DNA from: Salinisphaera sp002433465
GTDB lineage: Bacteria > Pseudomonadota > Gammaproteobacteria > Nevskiales > Salinisphaeraceae
Assembly (NCBI RefSeq): GCF_040361435.1
Contig: NZ_APNL01000018.1
Location: 11,557-75,556 of the forward strand
Length of the DNA: 64,000 bases
Direction: 5' to 3'
Position numbers and translations under genes: made by a program. How positions within the stretch are numbered: the first letter of the stretch is position 1; every line of letters begins with the position of its first letter. Below the pieces are notes generated by a model, which was given only the letters and a program-made list of their open reading frames with translations, was not told the origin of the DNA and ran no database searches. Below, in pieces: positions 43,828-52,680 of this stretch.

Positions 43828-44409
43828 GAAGCCCCCTGTTTTATCGGTGTGCTTGTTGTTGTCGTGATGTCGTTGGAATCCGGCCCGCCAACGGCTCGGC
43901 CCGCGAACCGTTGCCGGCGCGGGCACCCCTGGCTGTCAGCGTAGTCTGTTCCATGGCACAGGCAAACGCAGCTTTCGTGCCGATGCGCCCGGTTTGTGGT
44001 CAATCCCCAAGCGGTCGAGTTTGAACGAATATAACCCGCTAAAGATAAAAGAAATTTTATTTCATTAGTCTTTAGTCGACGTCGATCGCGGCGGCCAGTT
44101 CTTCTTTCGTCATGCGGCTGCGGCCTTTGATATCGAGCTGCTGAGCGCGATCGTAGAGCTCGTCGCGCGTCATCTCGGTGCCTGCCAGGGCGCAGTCGCC
44201 CGGTTTATTCGCTTTCTTATTCGATTTCTGCGGTTTGTTCTTGGACGACTATGATTGAAAGTGGACCGCTACGCAGTCCGCAAATAACCCGAGATGACGT
44301 GAGTGCCTGACGCACCGATTGCCTGCCCGGGTGTGGATATCGCCACGAGAACGGATCGCTCGGTTGAAACCGCGGTCGGTTTCCGGACGTGAGCGAACGT
44401 GCCGATCGA
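43828..44409. other. intergenic region with one short gene fragment
   Basis: The promoter side of the symporter gene lies at 43828-44000. An AT-rich patch (44030-44075) contrasts with the GC-rich surroundings. The only coding signal is the SAP/Rho_N-like fragment at 44072-44248. The rest, 44249-44409, shows nothing. Confidence 0.5.
44072..44248 (-). pseudogene. fragment of a small Rho N-terminal/SAP-like protein
   Basis: A short reading frame, open from just after a TAG (44249-44251) to a TAA at 44072-44074. It encodes a Lys/Asn-rich stretch followed by MTRDELYDRAQQLDIKG and RSRMTKEELAAAI. This two-helix pattern is that of small Rho N-terminal-domain or SAP-like nucleic-acid-binding proteins, which normally have a basic Lys-rich N-terminus like this one. 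No ATG starts the basic part; the only Met is at 44173, which would leave 33 residues. Either the start has been lost or the gene is translated as the 33-residue form. Confidence 0.45.
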
Positions 44410-44841
44410 TTAAAGACGCAGGCCGACAGCCAGCCGATTGAAGGCGTTCATGAGTGCGACCGAAATCGTCAGATCCGAGATTTCGGCATCGCTGAAGTAC
44501 GATTTGAGTGCTTCGTAATCGACATCCGGAGCAGCCGTTGCCTCGACATGGGTCAGCGATTCCGCCCAGGCAAGCGCGGCGCGTTCTGTATGGTCAAAAC
44601 GCGGGCTGACGCGCCACCCGGCCACGCTGTCGATCTTGGCGTTTTCGACGCCGCGCCTGCGCAGTGCCTGAGAATGCATCTGGGTACAGTAGGAACAGCC
44701 GTTGATCTGCGACACGCGCAGGTGGGTCAATTCGATCAAGCATGGGTCGAGCGGGCCGTCCGCCAGGGCTTTTTTGGTCTGCAAAAGCCCCTGGTAGGCA
44801 GCAGCGGACAGTTCGTTATACGGCAGGCGAAGTGCGTTCAT
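44410..44841 (-). CDS. AhpD-like carboxymuconolactone decarboxylase family protein
   Basis: 143-residue helical protein with the alkylhydroperoxidase active site C49-S-Y-C52-x-x-x-H56 inside NGCSYCTQMHSQ. Such proteins reduce peroxides or act in thiol redox chemistry. It is third in a minus-strand set after a GNAT acetyltransferase and a quinone reductase, 57 bases after the latter, suggesting a small stress-response operon. Confidence 0.9.
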   Translation of the reverse strand: MNALRLPYNELSAAAYQGLLQTKKALADGPLDPCLIELTHLRVSQINGCSYCTQMHSQALRRRGVENAKIDSVAGWRVSPRFDHTERAALAWAESLTHVEATAAPDVDYEALKSYFSDAEISDLTISVALMNAFNRLAVGLRL

Positions 44842-44898
44842 GACGATCTCGTGGTGTTGGATGGGCGGTTGGCGAGGGTGGTGCAGGCCGGCGAAGGG

Positions 44899-45510
44899 TC
44901 AGGCGGGCTGATCCAGCAAACCGGCGCTGCGCAGCTGATCACGCACGGCGTCGAGCGTTGTGGCAATCGTTGCCGCGTCGCACGTCAGCCCTTGCAGGTA
45001 ATGGAAGGTGACATCGCGAATCCCGATGGTGGCCAGCACCTGCTGCACGTAGGGCGAAAGGAAATCGGGCTGGGCGTGTGTGCCGCGGTGAAAGCCGCCG
45101 GAGCTGACCAGCACGGTGGTCGGGCGATCGGCCAGTAAACCCGCTTTGCCTTGTGCAGTCGGCGCGAAGCTGCGGTGAATACGCACCACGTAATCGATCC
45201 AGAGCTTGAACGCGGCCGGCACGGCGAAGTTGTGCATGGGCAGGGCGATCAGGGTGCGATCGCTGCGCTCGAGTTCGCCGATCAAATGCTCGGACAGGGT
45301 AAATCGGGCGTCATTTGTCGCTGCATTACCCGTCAGCGCGGCGGCATATCCGGCGTCGAGCGGTGGTAATGCCGGGCAGGTCAGATCGCGTTCGAGGACG
45401 GCTGCCTGCGCATCATGACGCGAGATGTGCCGGAGTATCTCCTGTGCGAGCCGGTAGCCGTGTGCTTGCCCACGATGCGGGCTGCAATGAACGAATAGCG
45501 TGCACGTCAT
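44899..45510 (-). CDS. FMN-dependent NAD(P)H quinone/azo reductase
   Basis: 203-residue flavodoxin-fold protein of the NQO/AzoR family. N-terminal phosphate-loop strand LFVHCSPHRGQAHGYRLA, the PMHNFAVPAAFKLWIDYVVR segment that binds FMN in AzoR, and VLVSSGGFHRGT. It probably reduces quinones by two electrons. The ATG overlaps the stop of the upstream acetyltransferase gene by four bases. Confidence 0.88.
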   Translation of the reverse strand: MTCTLFVHCSPHRGQAHGYRLAQEILRHISRHDAQAAVLERDLTCPALPPLDAGYAAALTGNAATNDARFTLSEHLIGELERSDRTLIALPMHNFAVPAAFKLWIDYVVRIHRSFAPTAQGKAGLLADRPTTVLVSSGGFHRGTHAQPDFLSPYVQQVLATIGIRDVTFHYLQGLTCDAATIATTLDAVRDQLRSAGLLDQPA

Positions 45511-45956
45511 GTCGCGTCACCGGCGTCGAGATCTTCGTAGAAGCCGATGCTTCGGGTCAGCATCCCCTGGCGGAAATAAAAGCGCTGCGCGCGTGCCATG
45601 CCGAGCCCGGTATCGAGCACCAGTTGCCGGCAGTCGCGGGCACGCGCCTCATTACGAACAAAGTCGAGCAGCTGTGCGCCTACGGCGCCACCTCGGTAGT
45701 CCGACCGCACGACAAGATCGTCGACGAACAGAAAACGCCCGTTCATCAGGTTTTCCTGTATGCGATAACCGATCAGGCCGATCGCCGTGTCGGCATATCC
45801 GGCCGCCACCAACCGATAGCCGTCGTGTATCTGGCGTTGCACCTGGGCCGCGAATGTCGCGGCGTCGGCTAAATGCGGGCGTAGCTCGCGCATCACGGCA
45901 AAGCAGTGCCGGCAGTCCTGTTCGTTCGTCACCGCCTTGAAATGCAATGGCGTCAT
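45507..45956 (-). CDS. GNAT-family N-acetyltransferase
   Basis: 149 residues. The acetyl-CoA-binding motif A is in VVRSDYRGGAVGAQLLDFVRNEA, followed by ARDCRQLVLDTG and AQRFYFRQGM of motif B. Substrate unknown. Start 45956 has TGGAGAC upstream; the longer frame runs into the divergent gene. First gene of a three-gene unit facing a MocR regulator 90 bases away. Confidence 0.88.
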   Translation of the reverse strand: MTPLHFKAVTNEQDCRHCFAVMRELRPHLADAATFAAQVQRQIHDGYRLVAAGYADTAIGLIGYRIQENLMNGRFLFVDDLVVRSDYRGGAVGAQLLDFVRNEARARDCRQLVLDTGLGMARAQRFYFRQGMLTRSIGFYEDLDAGDAT

Positions 45957-46046
45957 CGGTTGTCTCCAGTCATGAGGCCGTGACTTTAGGCTCGACATGA
46001 CCCATGCGACAGAGCCAAGATTGGGTAGGTTGACCGGGACATCTGC
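45957..46046. promoter_or_regulatory. divergent control region between the GNAT operon and MocR gene
   Basis: 90 bases serving both directions. It contains CCAAGATTGG (46015-46024), a near-palindrome resembling ATTGG/CCAAT boxes described for MocR regulators, and GTCATGAGGCCGTGAC (45970-45985), an imperfect palindrome. Binding is inferred only. Confidence 0.35.
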
Positions 46047-47462
46047 ATGCACCGCCTGGAACTGAGCCCGGATCGTTTTTCGACGACACCGCTTCACCGA
46101 CAGCTCTACCACCGCGTTCGAGATGCGATCGCCGGCGGCCGTCTGAAGCCGGGGGATCGCGTGCCGTCGATACGCAGTCTGGCCAGTGAGCTCAACCTGT
46201 CTCGCGGCACGGTGGAGCTGGCGTATCAGACGCTGGCCAGCGAAGGCTATCTGCTGTCGCGCGGTGCGGCGGGCACCGTGGTTTCGCCGCAGATCATTCC
46301 CGCTCGGGTCGCGCGTGCCACGGCGTCGCGCCCGGGCGCCGACGTTGCGATAGCTGAGCCGACGCCTACGGGCCCACAACCCTTTCAACTGGGTCTGCCA
46401 GCGCTCGACGCGGTACCCACCCGGCTATGGCAACGGTTGATGACGCGTCGTCTACGCGCGATGGATGTCGCCGCGCTCGACTATCCCGATCGGCAGGGCA
46501 AGTCCGAGCTACGCAATGCGCTGGCCGCGTATCTCGGCGTATCGCGCGGCATCGCCTGTGACCCCGATCAGATCATTATCACCGCCGGCTACTGCGAGGC
46601 TCTAACCCTCATCTGCCGAACGTTGTTGCAAACCGGCGATCGCGGCTGGTTCGAGGAGCCAGGTTATTTTCAGGCCCGCGCTACGCTGCAAGCAGCCGGC
46701 ATTTCTCTGACGCCGCTCGAAGTGGATGCGCAGGGCCTGAATGTGGAGAGCGCCCGGCGGCAGGCAGGCTATGCCCGTGTCGCGGTCGTCACCCCCACCC
46801 ACCAAAGCCCGACCGGCGTATCGCTATCCCTGCCGCGTCGACTGGCGCTGCTCGAATGGGCGCGCGAGAACAAGGCCTGGATCATCGAGGACGACTACGA
46901 CAGCGAATATCGCTATCACGGCCGTCCGCTACCGGCATTGAAAAGCCTCGATCACGACGGTCGCGTGCTCTATGCCGGTACGTTCAGCAAAGTGCTGTTC
47001 CCCGGTATCCGACTGGCCTATCTGGTGGTGCCGCGAGCCGAGATCGTGTGCTTTCAAGCCGTGCTGCAACGATACGGCCACGGCTGCCCAGAGCTGTCAC
47101 AGGCCGCCCTGGCCGATTTCATCGAGCAAGGCCATTTCGCGCGCCATCTCAAGCGTATGCGCGCCCTCTACGCCCAGCGCCGCGAGTACCTGCAAAAAGC
47201 GTTGGCGGCCCGGTTCGGCGATCGCCTGCGTATCGATTCACAGGCGGGTGGAATGCACCTGCTCGCACGGCTCGACGGCGAAGATAGCGACGTCGAACTG
47301 GCCGAGCGCGCCCAGCGCCAAGGTCTGAACATCCAAGCGCTGTCGACATGGTGCGCAGGCCCCACAGCCCAGAGCGGCTTACTGCTCGGCTTTACCAATA
47401 TCGTGTCGGCAAATGAAGCGGGCCGTCTTGTTGACTCTCTCAAGCAGGCGTTCGACGGCTGA
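46047..47462 (+). CDS. MocR/PdxR-family regulator (GntR DNA-binding plus aminotransferase fold)
   Basis: 471 residues. An N-terminal winged helix of the GntR type (LHRQLYHRVRDAIAGGRLKPGDRVPSIRSLASELNLSRGTV) is joined to a class I aminotransferase-like domain with the PLP lysine in YAGTFSKVLFPGIRLAYLV and the IIEDDYDSEYRY loop. Such proteins sense PLP or a PLP-amine adduct and usually regulate an adjacent divergent gene, here probably the GNAT-quinone reductase-AhpD operon rather than vitamin B6 synthesis. ATG 46047 lacks a strong ribosome binding site. Confidence 0.92.
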   Translation: MHRLELSPDRFSTTPLHRQLYHRVRDAIAGGRLKPGDRVPSIRSLASELNLSRGTVELAYQTLASEGYLLSRGAAGTVVSPQIIPARVARATASRPGADVAIAEPTPTGPQPFQLGLPALDAVPTRLWQRLMTRRLRAMDVAALDYPDRQGKSELRNALAAYLGVSRGIACDPDQIIITAGYCEALTLICRTLLQTGDRGWFEEPGYFQARATLQAAGISLTPLEVDAQGLNVESARRQAGYARVAVVTPTHQSPTGVSLSLPRRLALLEWARENKAWIIEDDYDSEYRYHGRPLPALKSLDHDGRVLYAGTFSKVLFPGIRLAYLVVPRAEIVCFQAVLQRYGHGCPELSQAALADFIEQGHFARHLKRMRALYAQRREYLQKALAARFGDRLRIDSQAGGMHLLARLDGEDSDVELAERAQRQGLNIQALSTWCAGPTAQSGLLLGFTNIVSANEAGRLVDSLKQAFDG

Positions 47463-47713
47463 CGCGACACGGCCGTTCCCGGAAGCGGAGTAGCCATCGG
47501 ACCCGATGCCGTAGTGCAGCGGGTAATCACCGCAGCAATGGCGATAACCTTAATCGATATACGGTGGCTGGAATCGTGCTCATTGCGATAGTCGCCGAGC
47601 CGAACCGCGCAAGGCTCGCACGACAACTCAACCGACGATGCAGGGGCAGGCGTCGCGGTCGAAAATTCTGGGTTCGACCATAGCAGGCCGGTGGCCGGCT
47701 GCCATGCGGCGGA

Positions 47714-48187
47714 CTACGCAGTATCGGCGATGGCGACAAAGCCGGCGTCGATCATCTCCGCCAGGGCGAACGGTTCGATCTCGATTTCCAGCCCGCGCCG
47801 GCCGCCGCTGATGAAGATGGTGTCGAATGCGATCGCGGATTCGTCGATGAAGCTGGCCAGCGGTTTCTTCTGGCCCAGCGGGCTGACACCACCGAGTACG
47901 TACCCCGTGGTCTTTTCGACTTTCGTGCGTTCGGCCATGAAGGCCTTTTTCGCGCTTGCCGCGGCGGCCAGGCTTTTCATATGCAGCCGGCCCGATACGG
48001 GCACGATGGCCACCACCAGTTCGTGGTTGTCGAGTTCGGCGACAAGCGTCTTGAACACCTGCTCGGGTACTACGCCGAGCTGTTCTGACGCGTCGATGCC
48101 GTAATCGCTATGCGCGGTGGTGTGCTCGTACTGATGCAGCTGGTAGTGGACGTTGTATGCGTCCAGAAGTTGAGTCGCAGGTGTCAT
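47714..48187 (-). CDS. ybaK: Cys-tRNA(Pro)/Cys-tRNA(Cys) deacylase
   Basis: 157 residues, full length for YbaK. Conserved TTGYVLGGVSPLGQKK with the catalytic Lys region, FKTLVAELDNHELVVAIVPVSG and a C-terminal SGGRRGLEIEIEP. It hydrolyses Cys mischarged onto tRNA-Pro. It stands alone, divergent from the toxin-antitoxin genes. Confidence 0.94.
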   Translation of the reverse strand: MTPATQLLDAYNVHYQLHQYEHTTAHSDYGIDASEQLGVVPEQVFKTLVAELDNHELVVAIVPVSGRLHMKSLAAAASAKKAFMAERTKVEKTTGYVLGGVSPLGQKKPLASFIDESAIAFDTIFISGGRRGLEIEIEPFALAEMIDAGFVAIADTA

Positions 48188-48242
48188 GGGCTCGACGCGG
48201 GTCCGGTATTCTTTTCGAACGGTGCCCTAGTATTCTAAGCTC

Positions 48243-48554
48243 ATGAATATCGTCGATAGACATGCAGACGATTTGGCCCGCATCGCTCGCCGCCACGGCG
48301 TGAAGCGGTTGGAGCTTTTTGGCTCCGCTGCGCGTGGGGATTTTGATTCGCAGGCCAGCGATCTCGATTTTCTGGTCGAGTTCGGCCCGGAGCCGCCGGG
48401 GGGCGTGGCGCATGCGTATTTCGACCTTCTCGATGCGCTTACCGATCTGTTCGGCCGGCGTATTGATCTGGTAAGCAGTCGCGCGATTCGCAATCCCTAT
48501 TTGCTGGCGAGCATTAACGAAACCCGGCGTTCCGTGTATGACGCGCAGGCCTGA
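48243..48554 (+). CDS. mntA: MntA-type nucleotidyltransferase antitoxin
   Basis: 103-residue minimal nucleotidyltransferase. The GS motif (G27-S28 in LFGSAARGDF) and the metal-binding D40-x-D42 (ASDLDFLVEF) are intact, with eleven residues between Ser and the first Asp, one more than in the usual GSX10DXD. In known systems this enzyme AMPylates its HEPN partner and neutralises it. Its stop lies 17 bases inside the following HEPN gene, so the pair is coupled. Confidence 0.9.
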   Translation: MNIVDRHADDLARIARRHGVKRLELFGSAARGDFDSQASDLDFLVEFGPEPPGGVAHAYFDLLDALTDLFGRRIDLVSSRAIRNPYLLASINETRRSVYDAQA

Positions 48555-48891
48555 GACGTACATCTACGACGCATTGCAGGCCGCCAACGCCATTGAGGCG
48601 TTCGTCGTCGGCCAGGGCTATGCGGATTATCAAGAAAGCGCGCTATTGCGTTCTGCCGTAGAGCGGCAGTTCGAAATCATCGGCGAAGCGTTGAATCGGC
48701 TAAGACAGCTGGATGTCGAGCTGTTCGCGCGCGTTCGAGGCGGGCGTCAGGCCATTGGCCTGCGCAACATTCTGATACACGGGTATGCGAGTGTGGATGA
48801 CGCGATCGTCTGGGCAACTCTCGAACAGGATTTGCCGCTGATGCAGGTAGACCTGGAAACGTTGATAGCCTCAAACCCGAGCGATCAATAA
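48538..48891 (+). CDS. hepT: HepT-type HEPN RNase toxin
   Basis: 117-residue all-helical HEPN protein. The RNase motif R-X4-H-x-Y is complete: R76-NILI-H81-G-Y83. The remainder (RSAVERQFEIIGEALNRL) is typical of HepT. Expected to cleave RNA as a dimer unless AMPylated by MntA. The start overlaps the antitoxin gene by 17 bases in a different frame; the ribosome binding site is poor, consistent with coupling. Confidence 0.9.
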   Translation: MTRRPETYIYDALQAANAIEAFVVGQGYADYQESALLRSAVERQFEIIGEALNRLRQLDVELFARVRGGRQAIGLRNILIHGYASVDDAIVWATLEQDLPLMQVDLETLIASNPSDQ

Positions 48892-48950
48892 AGCACTCGT
48901 TTGAGATCTAGGCTGCTCGGGTAAACAGCGCGGCGTTGCAGCTGAGTTCC

Positions 48951-50009
48951 TCAACCCCCGATATACGACATCTCCACCTTGCCGTCGGCATCGCCGCGGC
49001 GGTTGGCGGTTTCTTCGCCGCGCTGTTCGGAATAGCGGTCGTCGCGGGCGGTCCAGATGCCGGCCAGCAGTGCGCGCAGTTCGTCGTCGCTCGCGCCCGA
49101 GCGCAGCGGGGTGCGCAGGTCGCGCCCGTGGACGCCGAACAGGCAGGTATAGAGTTCGCCGATGGCCGACAACCGTGCCCGGGTGCAGCCGCCGCAAAAC
49201 GGCTGCGATACCGAGGCGATAATGCCGATCTCGCCGGCGCCGTCGTCGTAGACCCAGCGGTTGGCGGTTTCGCCGGACACGTTGGCGGGCAGGCGGCGGA
49301 TGGCGTGGCGGGTTCGAATCGTTTCCACGATTTCGCGGGCGGTGACGACTTCTTCCATGCGCCAGCCGTTGGAGGTGCCCACGTCCATGAATTCGATGAA
49401 GCGCAGCACCACGTCGGAATGGCGGAACTGCTCGACCATGGGCAGGATCTGGTCTTCGTTTACACCGCGCTGGATCACGCAGTTGACCTTGACCGGCGTC
49501 AGGCCGGCGGCCTGGGCGTTGTCGATGGCGGTGAGCACTTTCGAGGCCGGGTAGCCGACATCGTTGATGGCCTTGAACACGTCGTCGTCGATGGCGTCCA
49601 GACTGAGCGTGACCCGGTTCACGCCGGCGGCTTTGAGTTCGCGGGCGCGCTGTTCTGTGAGCAGCGAGCCGTTGGTGGTCAGGCAGATGTCGTCGATGCC
49701 GTCGATCGCCGCCAGCCGTGCAATCAGCACGTCGATATCTCGGCGCAGCAGCGGCTCGCCGCCGGTCAGGCGCAGCTTGGTCACGCCGAGGCTGGCTGCG
49801 ATACGCGCGAGGCGCTCGATTTCTTCGAAATCCAGCAGTTCGCGACGCGGCAGAAACAGATGTTCGCTGCCGAACAGCTCGCGCGGCATGCAGTAGGTGC
49901 AGCGAAAGTTGCAGCGATCGGTCAGCGAGATGCGCAGATCCTGAAGCGGGCGCGCGTACCGATCGGCAACGGCGGGCGCCGCGGCGTTTGCTTGGTGGGA
50001 GACAGTCAT
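48951..50009 (-). CDS. moaA: GTP 3',8-cyclase (molybdenum cofactor biosynthesis)
   Basis: Radical SAM enzyme that starts molybdopterin synthesis from GTP. The 352-residue protein has the N-terminal cluster motif CNFRCTYC, the SAM-binding TGGEPLLR, the C-terminal cluster region FCGGCTRARL...TCLFG and the essential C-terminal Gly-Gly (SYIGG end). Start 50009 is the first Met of the family N-terminus. It lies apart from mobA-moeA but serves the same cofactor; moaC, moaD and moaE are not in the window. Confidence 0.96.
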   Translation of the reverse strand: MTVSHQANAAAPAVADRYARPLQDLRISLTDRCNFRCTYCMPRELFGSEHLFLPRRELLDFEEIERLARIAASLGVTKLRLTGGEPLLRRDIDVLIARLAAIDGIDDICLTTNGSLLTEQRARELKAAGVNRVTLSLDAIDDDVFKAINDVGYPASKVLTAIDNAQAAGLTPVKVNCVIQRGVNEDQILPMVEQFRHSDVVLRFIEFMDVGTSNGWRMEEVVTAREIVETIRTRHAIRRLPANVSGETANRWVYDDGAGEIGIIASVSQPFCGGCTRARLSAIGELYTCLFGVHGRDLRTPLRSGASDDELRALLAGIWTARDDRYSEQRGEETANRRGDADGKVEMSYIGG

Positions 50010-50265
50010 CACCCGAACATAATCAGGGTTACTCGTCGCCGTCTCAAGCGCTATGTGGCCAAAAGTTCGCCTGTGAATCGCCGGCAGGTCGGCGAATGCC
50101 TTCGCGTAGCGGCATTGCAGTGGCACCATATGCCGCGCAACGCGACGAATTGTCACATCGCGTCGGGCTGCAACCAGGTGCATCATACTTTCGTATAGTC
50201 GGGCGCAGCCTGCGGTACGTGGGTACTGAGGCCCAACCGCCCTTCAGGCGTCGCAGGAGAGATCG

Positions 50266-51657
50266 ATGGCACTCGATGCAGAAATCCTGTCGCGGATCCA
50301 GTTCGCGTTCGTGGTTTCCTTCCACATTCTTTTCCCGGCTTTCACCATTGGCCTGGCGAGCTGGCTGGCGATGTGCGAAGGCATGCACCTGTTCACCGGG
50401 CGCGACGTGTTTCGCCGGCTATATCAGTTCTGGGTGAAGATCTTTGCCGTGTCCTTTGGTATGGGCGTGGTATCCGGCATCGTGATGAGCTTCCAGTTCG
50501 GCACCAACTGGTCGGTGTTCGCCGAAGCCACCGCACCCGTGCTCGGGCCGCTGTTCTCCTATGAAGTGCTGACGGCCTTTTTCCTGGAGGCGACCTTTCT
50601 CGGCATCATGCTGTTCGGCTGGAACAAGGTTGGCCCGAAGCTGCATTTCTTTGCCACGGCCATGGTGGCTATCGGCACCATGCTATCCGCCTTCTGGATT
50701 CTGTCGGCCAACTCCTGGATGCATACCCCCGCCGGCTACGAGCTGCGCGACGGCGTGTTCTATCCCGTCGACTGGTGGGCGATCGTGTTCAACCCGTCGT
50801 TCCCCTACCGCCTCGTGCACATGGTGCTGGCGGCGTATCTGACCACCGCGTTCGTCATTCTGGGCGTAGGTGCCTGGTATCGCCTGAAAGGCACCGCCCA
50901 CGAGGCATCCCGGGTGATGCTGGCCATGGGCGTGGCGTTCGTATCCATCGTCACGCCGCTGCAGATCGTGGCCGGCGATTTCCACGGCCTGAACACCCTC
51001 GAGCATCAGCCGGCCAAGGTGGCCGCGCTCGAAGCGCACTGGGAGACGGAGAAGGGCGCGGCGCTGGCGCTGTTCGCCTGGCCGGACGCAGAGGCCGAAA
51101 CCAATCATTACGAGATTTCGGTGCCGAACATGGCCAGCCTCATCCTCATGCACGACTGGGATGGCGAGCTCGTCGGCCTGAAGGATTTTCCGGCGAGCGA
51201 ACGCCCGCCGGTGGCCCCCATCTTCTTTTCGTTCCGGCTGATGGTGGGCCTGGGCATTCTCATGCTCATCGCCGGGCTGACCGGGCTGTGGCTGGCGTTT
51301 CGCGGTCGCCTGTTCGATGCCCGCGGCTATCATCGCTATCTGGTGGCCATGGCGCCTTCGGGGTTTCTGGCCGTGCTGGCCGGCTGGTTCACCACCGAAA
51401 TCGGGCGCCAGCCTTACACGGTGTATGGCCTGCTGCGCACGGCCGACTCGGTTTCGCCGGTGTCCGCGCCCAGCGTGGCCGCCACGCTGATTACCTTCGT
51501 GATCGTCTACGGCATCGTCTTCGGTGGCGGGATGTACTACATCCTGCGCGTGATCCGCACCGGGCCTGGCAAGGCGCCCGAACACCCCGTGCCCGATCCA
51601 TATGCCACGCCGGCACGGCCGCTGTCGTACCCGGATGAACCGGTAGGAGAAGAATGA
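50266..51657 (+). CDS. cydA: cytochrome bd-type quinol oxidase subunit I (CIO type)
   Basis: 463-residue membrane subunit carrying the hemes. The first heme-ligand His is in FVVSFHILFPAFTIG, with another in the Q-loop neighbourhood and the conserved GWFTTEIGRQPYTVYGLLRT near residue 370. The quinol loop is short, as in the cyanide-insensitive (CioA) branch. Start at 50266 with CAGGAGAG upstream. The ATGA overlap with subunit II marks a tight operon. Quinol oxidation is coupled to oxygen reduction at high affinity, without proton pumping. Confidence 0.95.
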   Translation: MALDAEILSRIQFAFVVSFHILFPAFTIGLASWLAMCEGMHLFTGRDVFRRLYQFWVKIFAVSFGMGVVSGIVMSFQFGTNWSVFAEATAPVLGPLFSYEVLTAFFLEATFLGIMLFGWNKVGPKLHFFATAMVAIGTMLSAFWILSANSWMHTPAGYELRDGVFYPVDWWAIVFNPSFPYRLVHMVLAAYLTTAFVILGVGAWYRLKGTAHEASRVMLAMGVAFVSIVTPLQIVAGDFHGLNTLEHQPAKVAALEAHWETEKGAALALFAWPDAEAETNHYEISVPNMASLILMHDWDGELVGLKDFPASERPPVAPIFFSFRLMVGLGILMLIAGLTGLWLAFRGRLFDARGYHRYLVAMAPSGFLAVLAGWFTTEIGRQPYTVYGLLRTADSVSPVSAPSVAATLITFVIVYGIVFGGGMYYILRVIRTGPGKAPEHPVPDPYATPARPLSYPDEPVGEE

Positions 51658-52664
51658 TGGACAGCATCGACATCCTGCCGCTGGTCTGGTTTGGCGTTAT
51701 CGCCTTTGGCGTATTCATGTACGTGCTGCTGGACGGCTTCGTGCTGGGCATCGGCATTCTCTGCGGCGTGGCGTACGGCGAGGCCGAGCGCGACATCATG
51801 ATGAACTCGGTCGCGCCGATCTGGGACGGCAATGAAACCTGGCTGGTGCTGGGCGGCGTGGCGCTGCTGGCCGCGTTCCCACCGGCGTACACGGTGCTGC
51901 TGCCGGCGCTCTATCTGCCGCTGACCGGCATGCTCATCGCGTTGATCTTTCGCGGCGTGGCGTTCGAGTTCCGTTTCAAGGCGCGGCGCAAGCTCGGCTG
52001 GAATCTGGCCTTCGTGCTGGGCTCGCTGGTGGCCACCTTCTTCCAGGGCGTCACTCTCGGTGCGATCGTGCAGGGCATTGAAGCCAACGGCGCCCAGTAC
52101 GTGGGCGGCTCTTTCGACTGGTTCTCGGGCTTTACCATGCTCACCGGTTTTGCGCTGGTGGCCGGCTATGCGCTACTGGGCGCGACCTGGGTGGTGATGA
52201 AGACCACCGGTCTGTTGCAGGACCGGGCCTATCGCTGGTCGCGCACGCTGCTGACCGCGGTGATCGTGTTCATGGCGCTGGTGAGCGTCTACGTGCCGTT
52301 TCTGGACGGCAACTATGCCGAGCGCTGGTTCGGCTTCCCGCATGCGCTGCTGCTGGTGCCGTTCCCGCTGCTGGGCGTGGTGGTGTCTTACTTTCTCTAT
52401 CGCAGCGTGGCCGCGCGTTACGAGTACTGGCCGTTTCTGCTGTCGCTGGGCATGTTCGCCGTGGGCTACGGCGGCCTGGCGGCGAGTTTCTGGCCGCATA
52501 TCATCCCGCCGCATCTGACCATCTGGAATGCCGCTTCGCCGCCCGAGACCCAGAGTTTTCTGATCGTCGGGCTGTTGATCCTGCTGCCGTTCATTCTGTT
52601 CTATACGGCCTGGTCGTACTGGATTTTCCGCGGCAAGGTCGGCCGCGACATGGGTTATCACTAG
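51654..52664 (+). CDS. cydB: cytochrome bd-type quinol oxidase subunit II
   Basis: 336 residues, nine membrane helices, with the family WDGNETWLVLGG motif in TM2 and the N-terminal LVWFGVIAFGVFMYVLLDGFVLG. It forms the heterodimer with the upstream subunit. The start ATGATG overlaps the subunit I stop by four bases. Confidence 0.95.
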   Translation: MMDSIDILPLVWFGVIAFGVFMYVLLDGFVLGIGILCGVAYGEAERDIMMNSVAPIWDGNETWLVLGGVALLAAFPPAYTVLLPALYLPLTGMLIALIFRGVAFEFRFKARRKLGWNLAFVLGSLVATFFQGVTLGAIVQGIEANGAQYVGGSFDWFSGFTMLTGFALVAGYALLGATWVVMKTTGLLQDRAYRWSRTLLTAVIVFMALVSVYVPFLDGNYAERWFGFPHALLLVPFPLLGVVVSYFLYRSVAARYEYWPFLLSLGMFAVGYGGLAASFWPHIIPPHLTIWNAASPPETQSFLIVGLLILLPFILFYTAWSYWIFRGKVGRDMGYH

Positions 52665-52680
52665 CCCGGGAGCAATGACC

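Noticed and set aside
47463..47713. Short minus-strand frames between the MocR gene and ybaK
   Set aside because: They overlap the MocR coding end, have no start signals and no family resemblance. I treat the 251 bases as non-coding.
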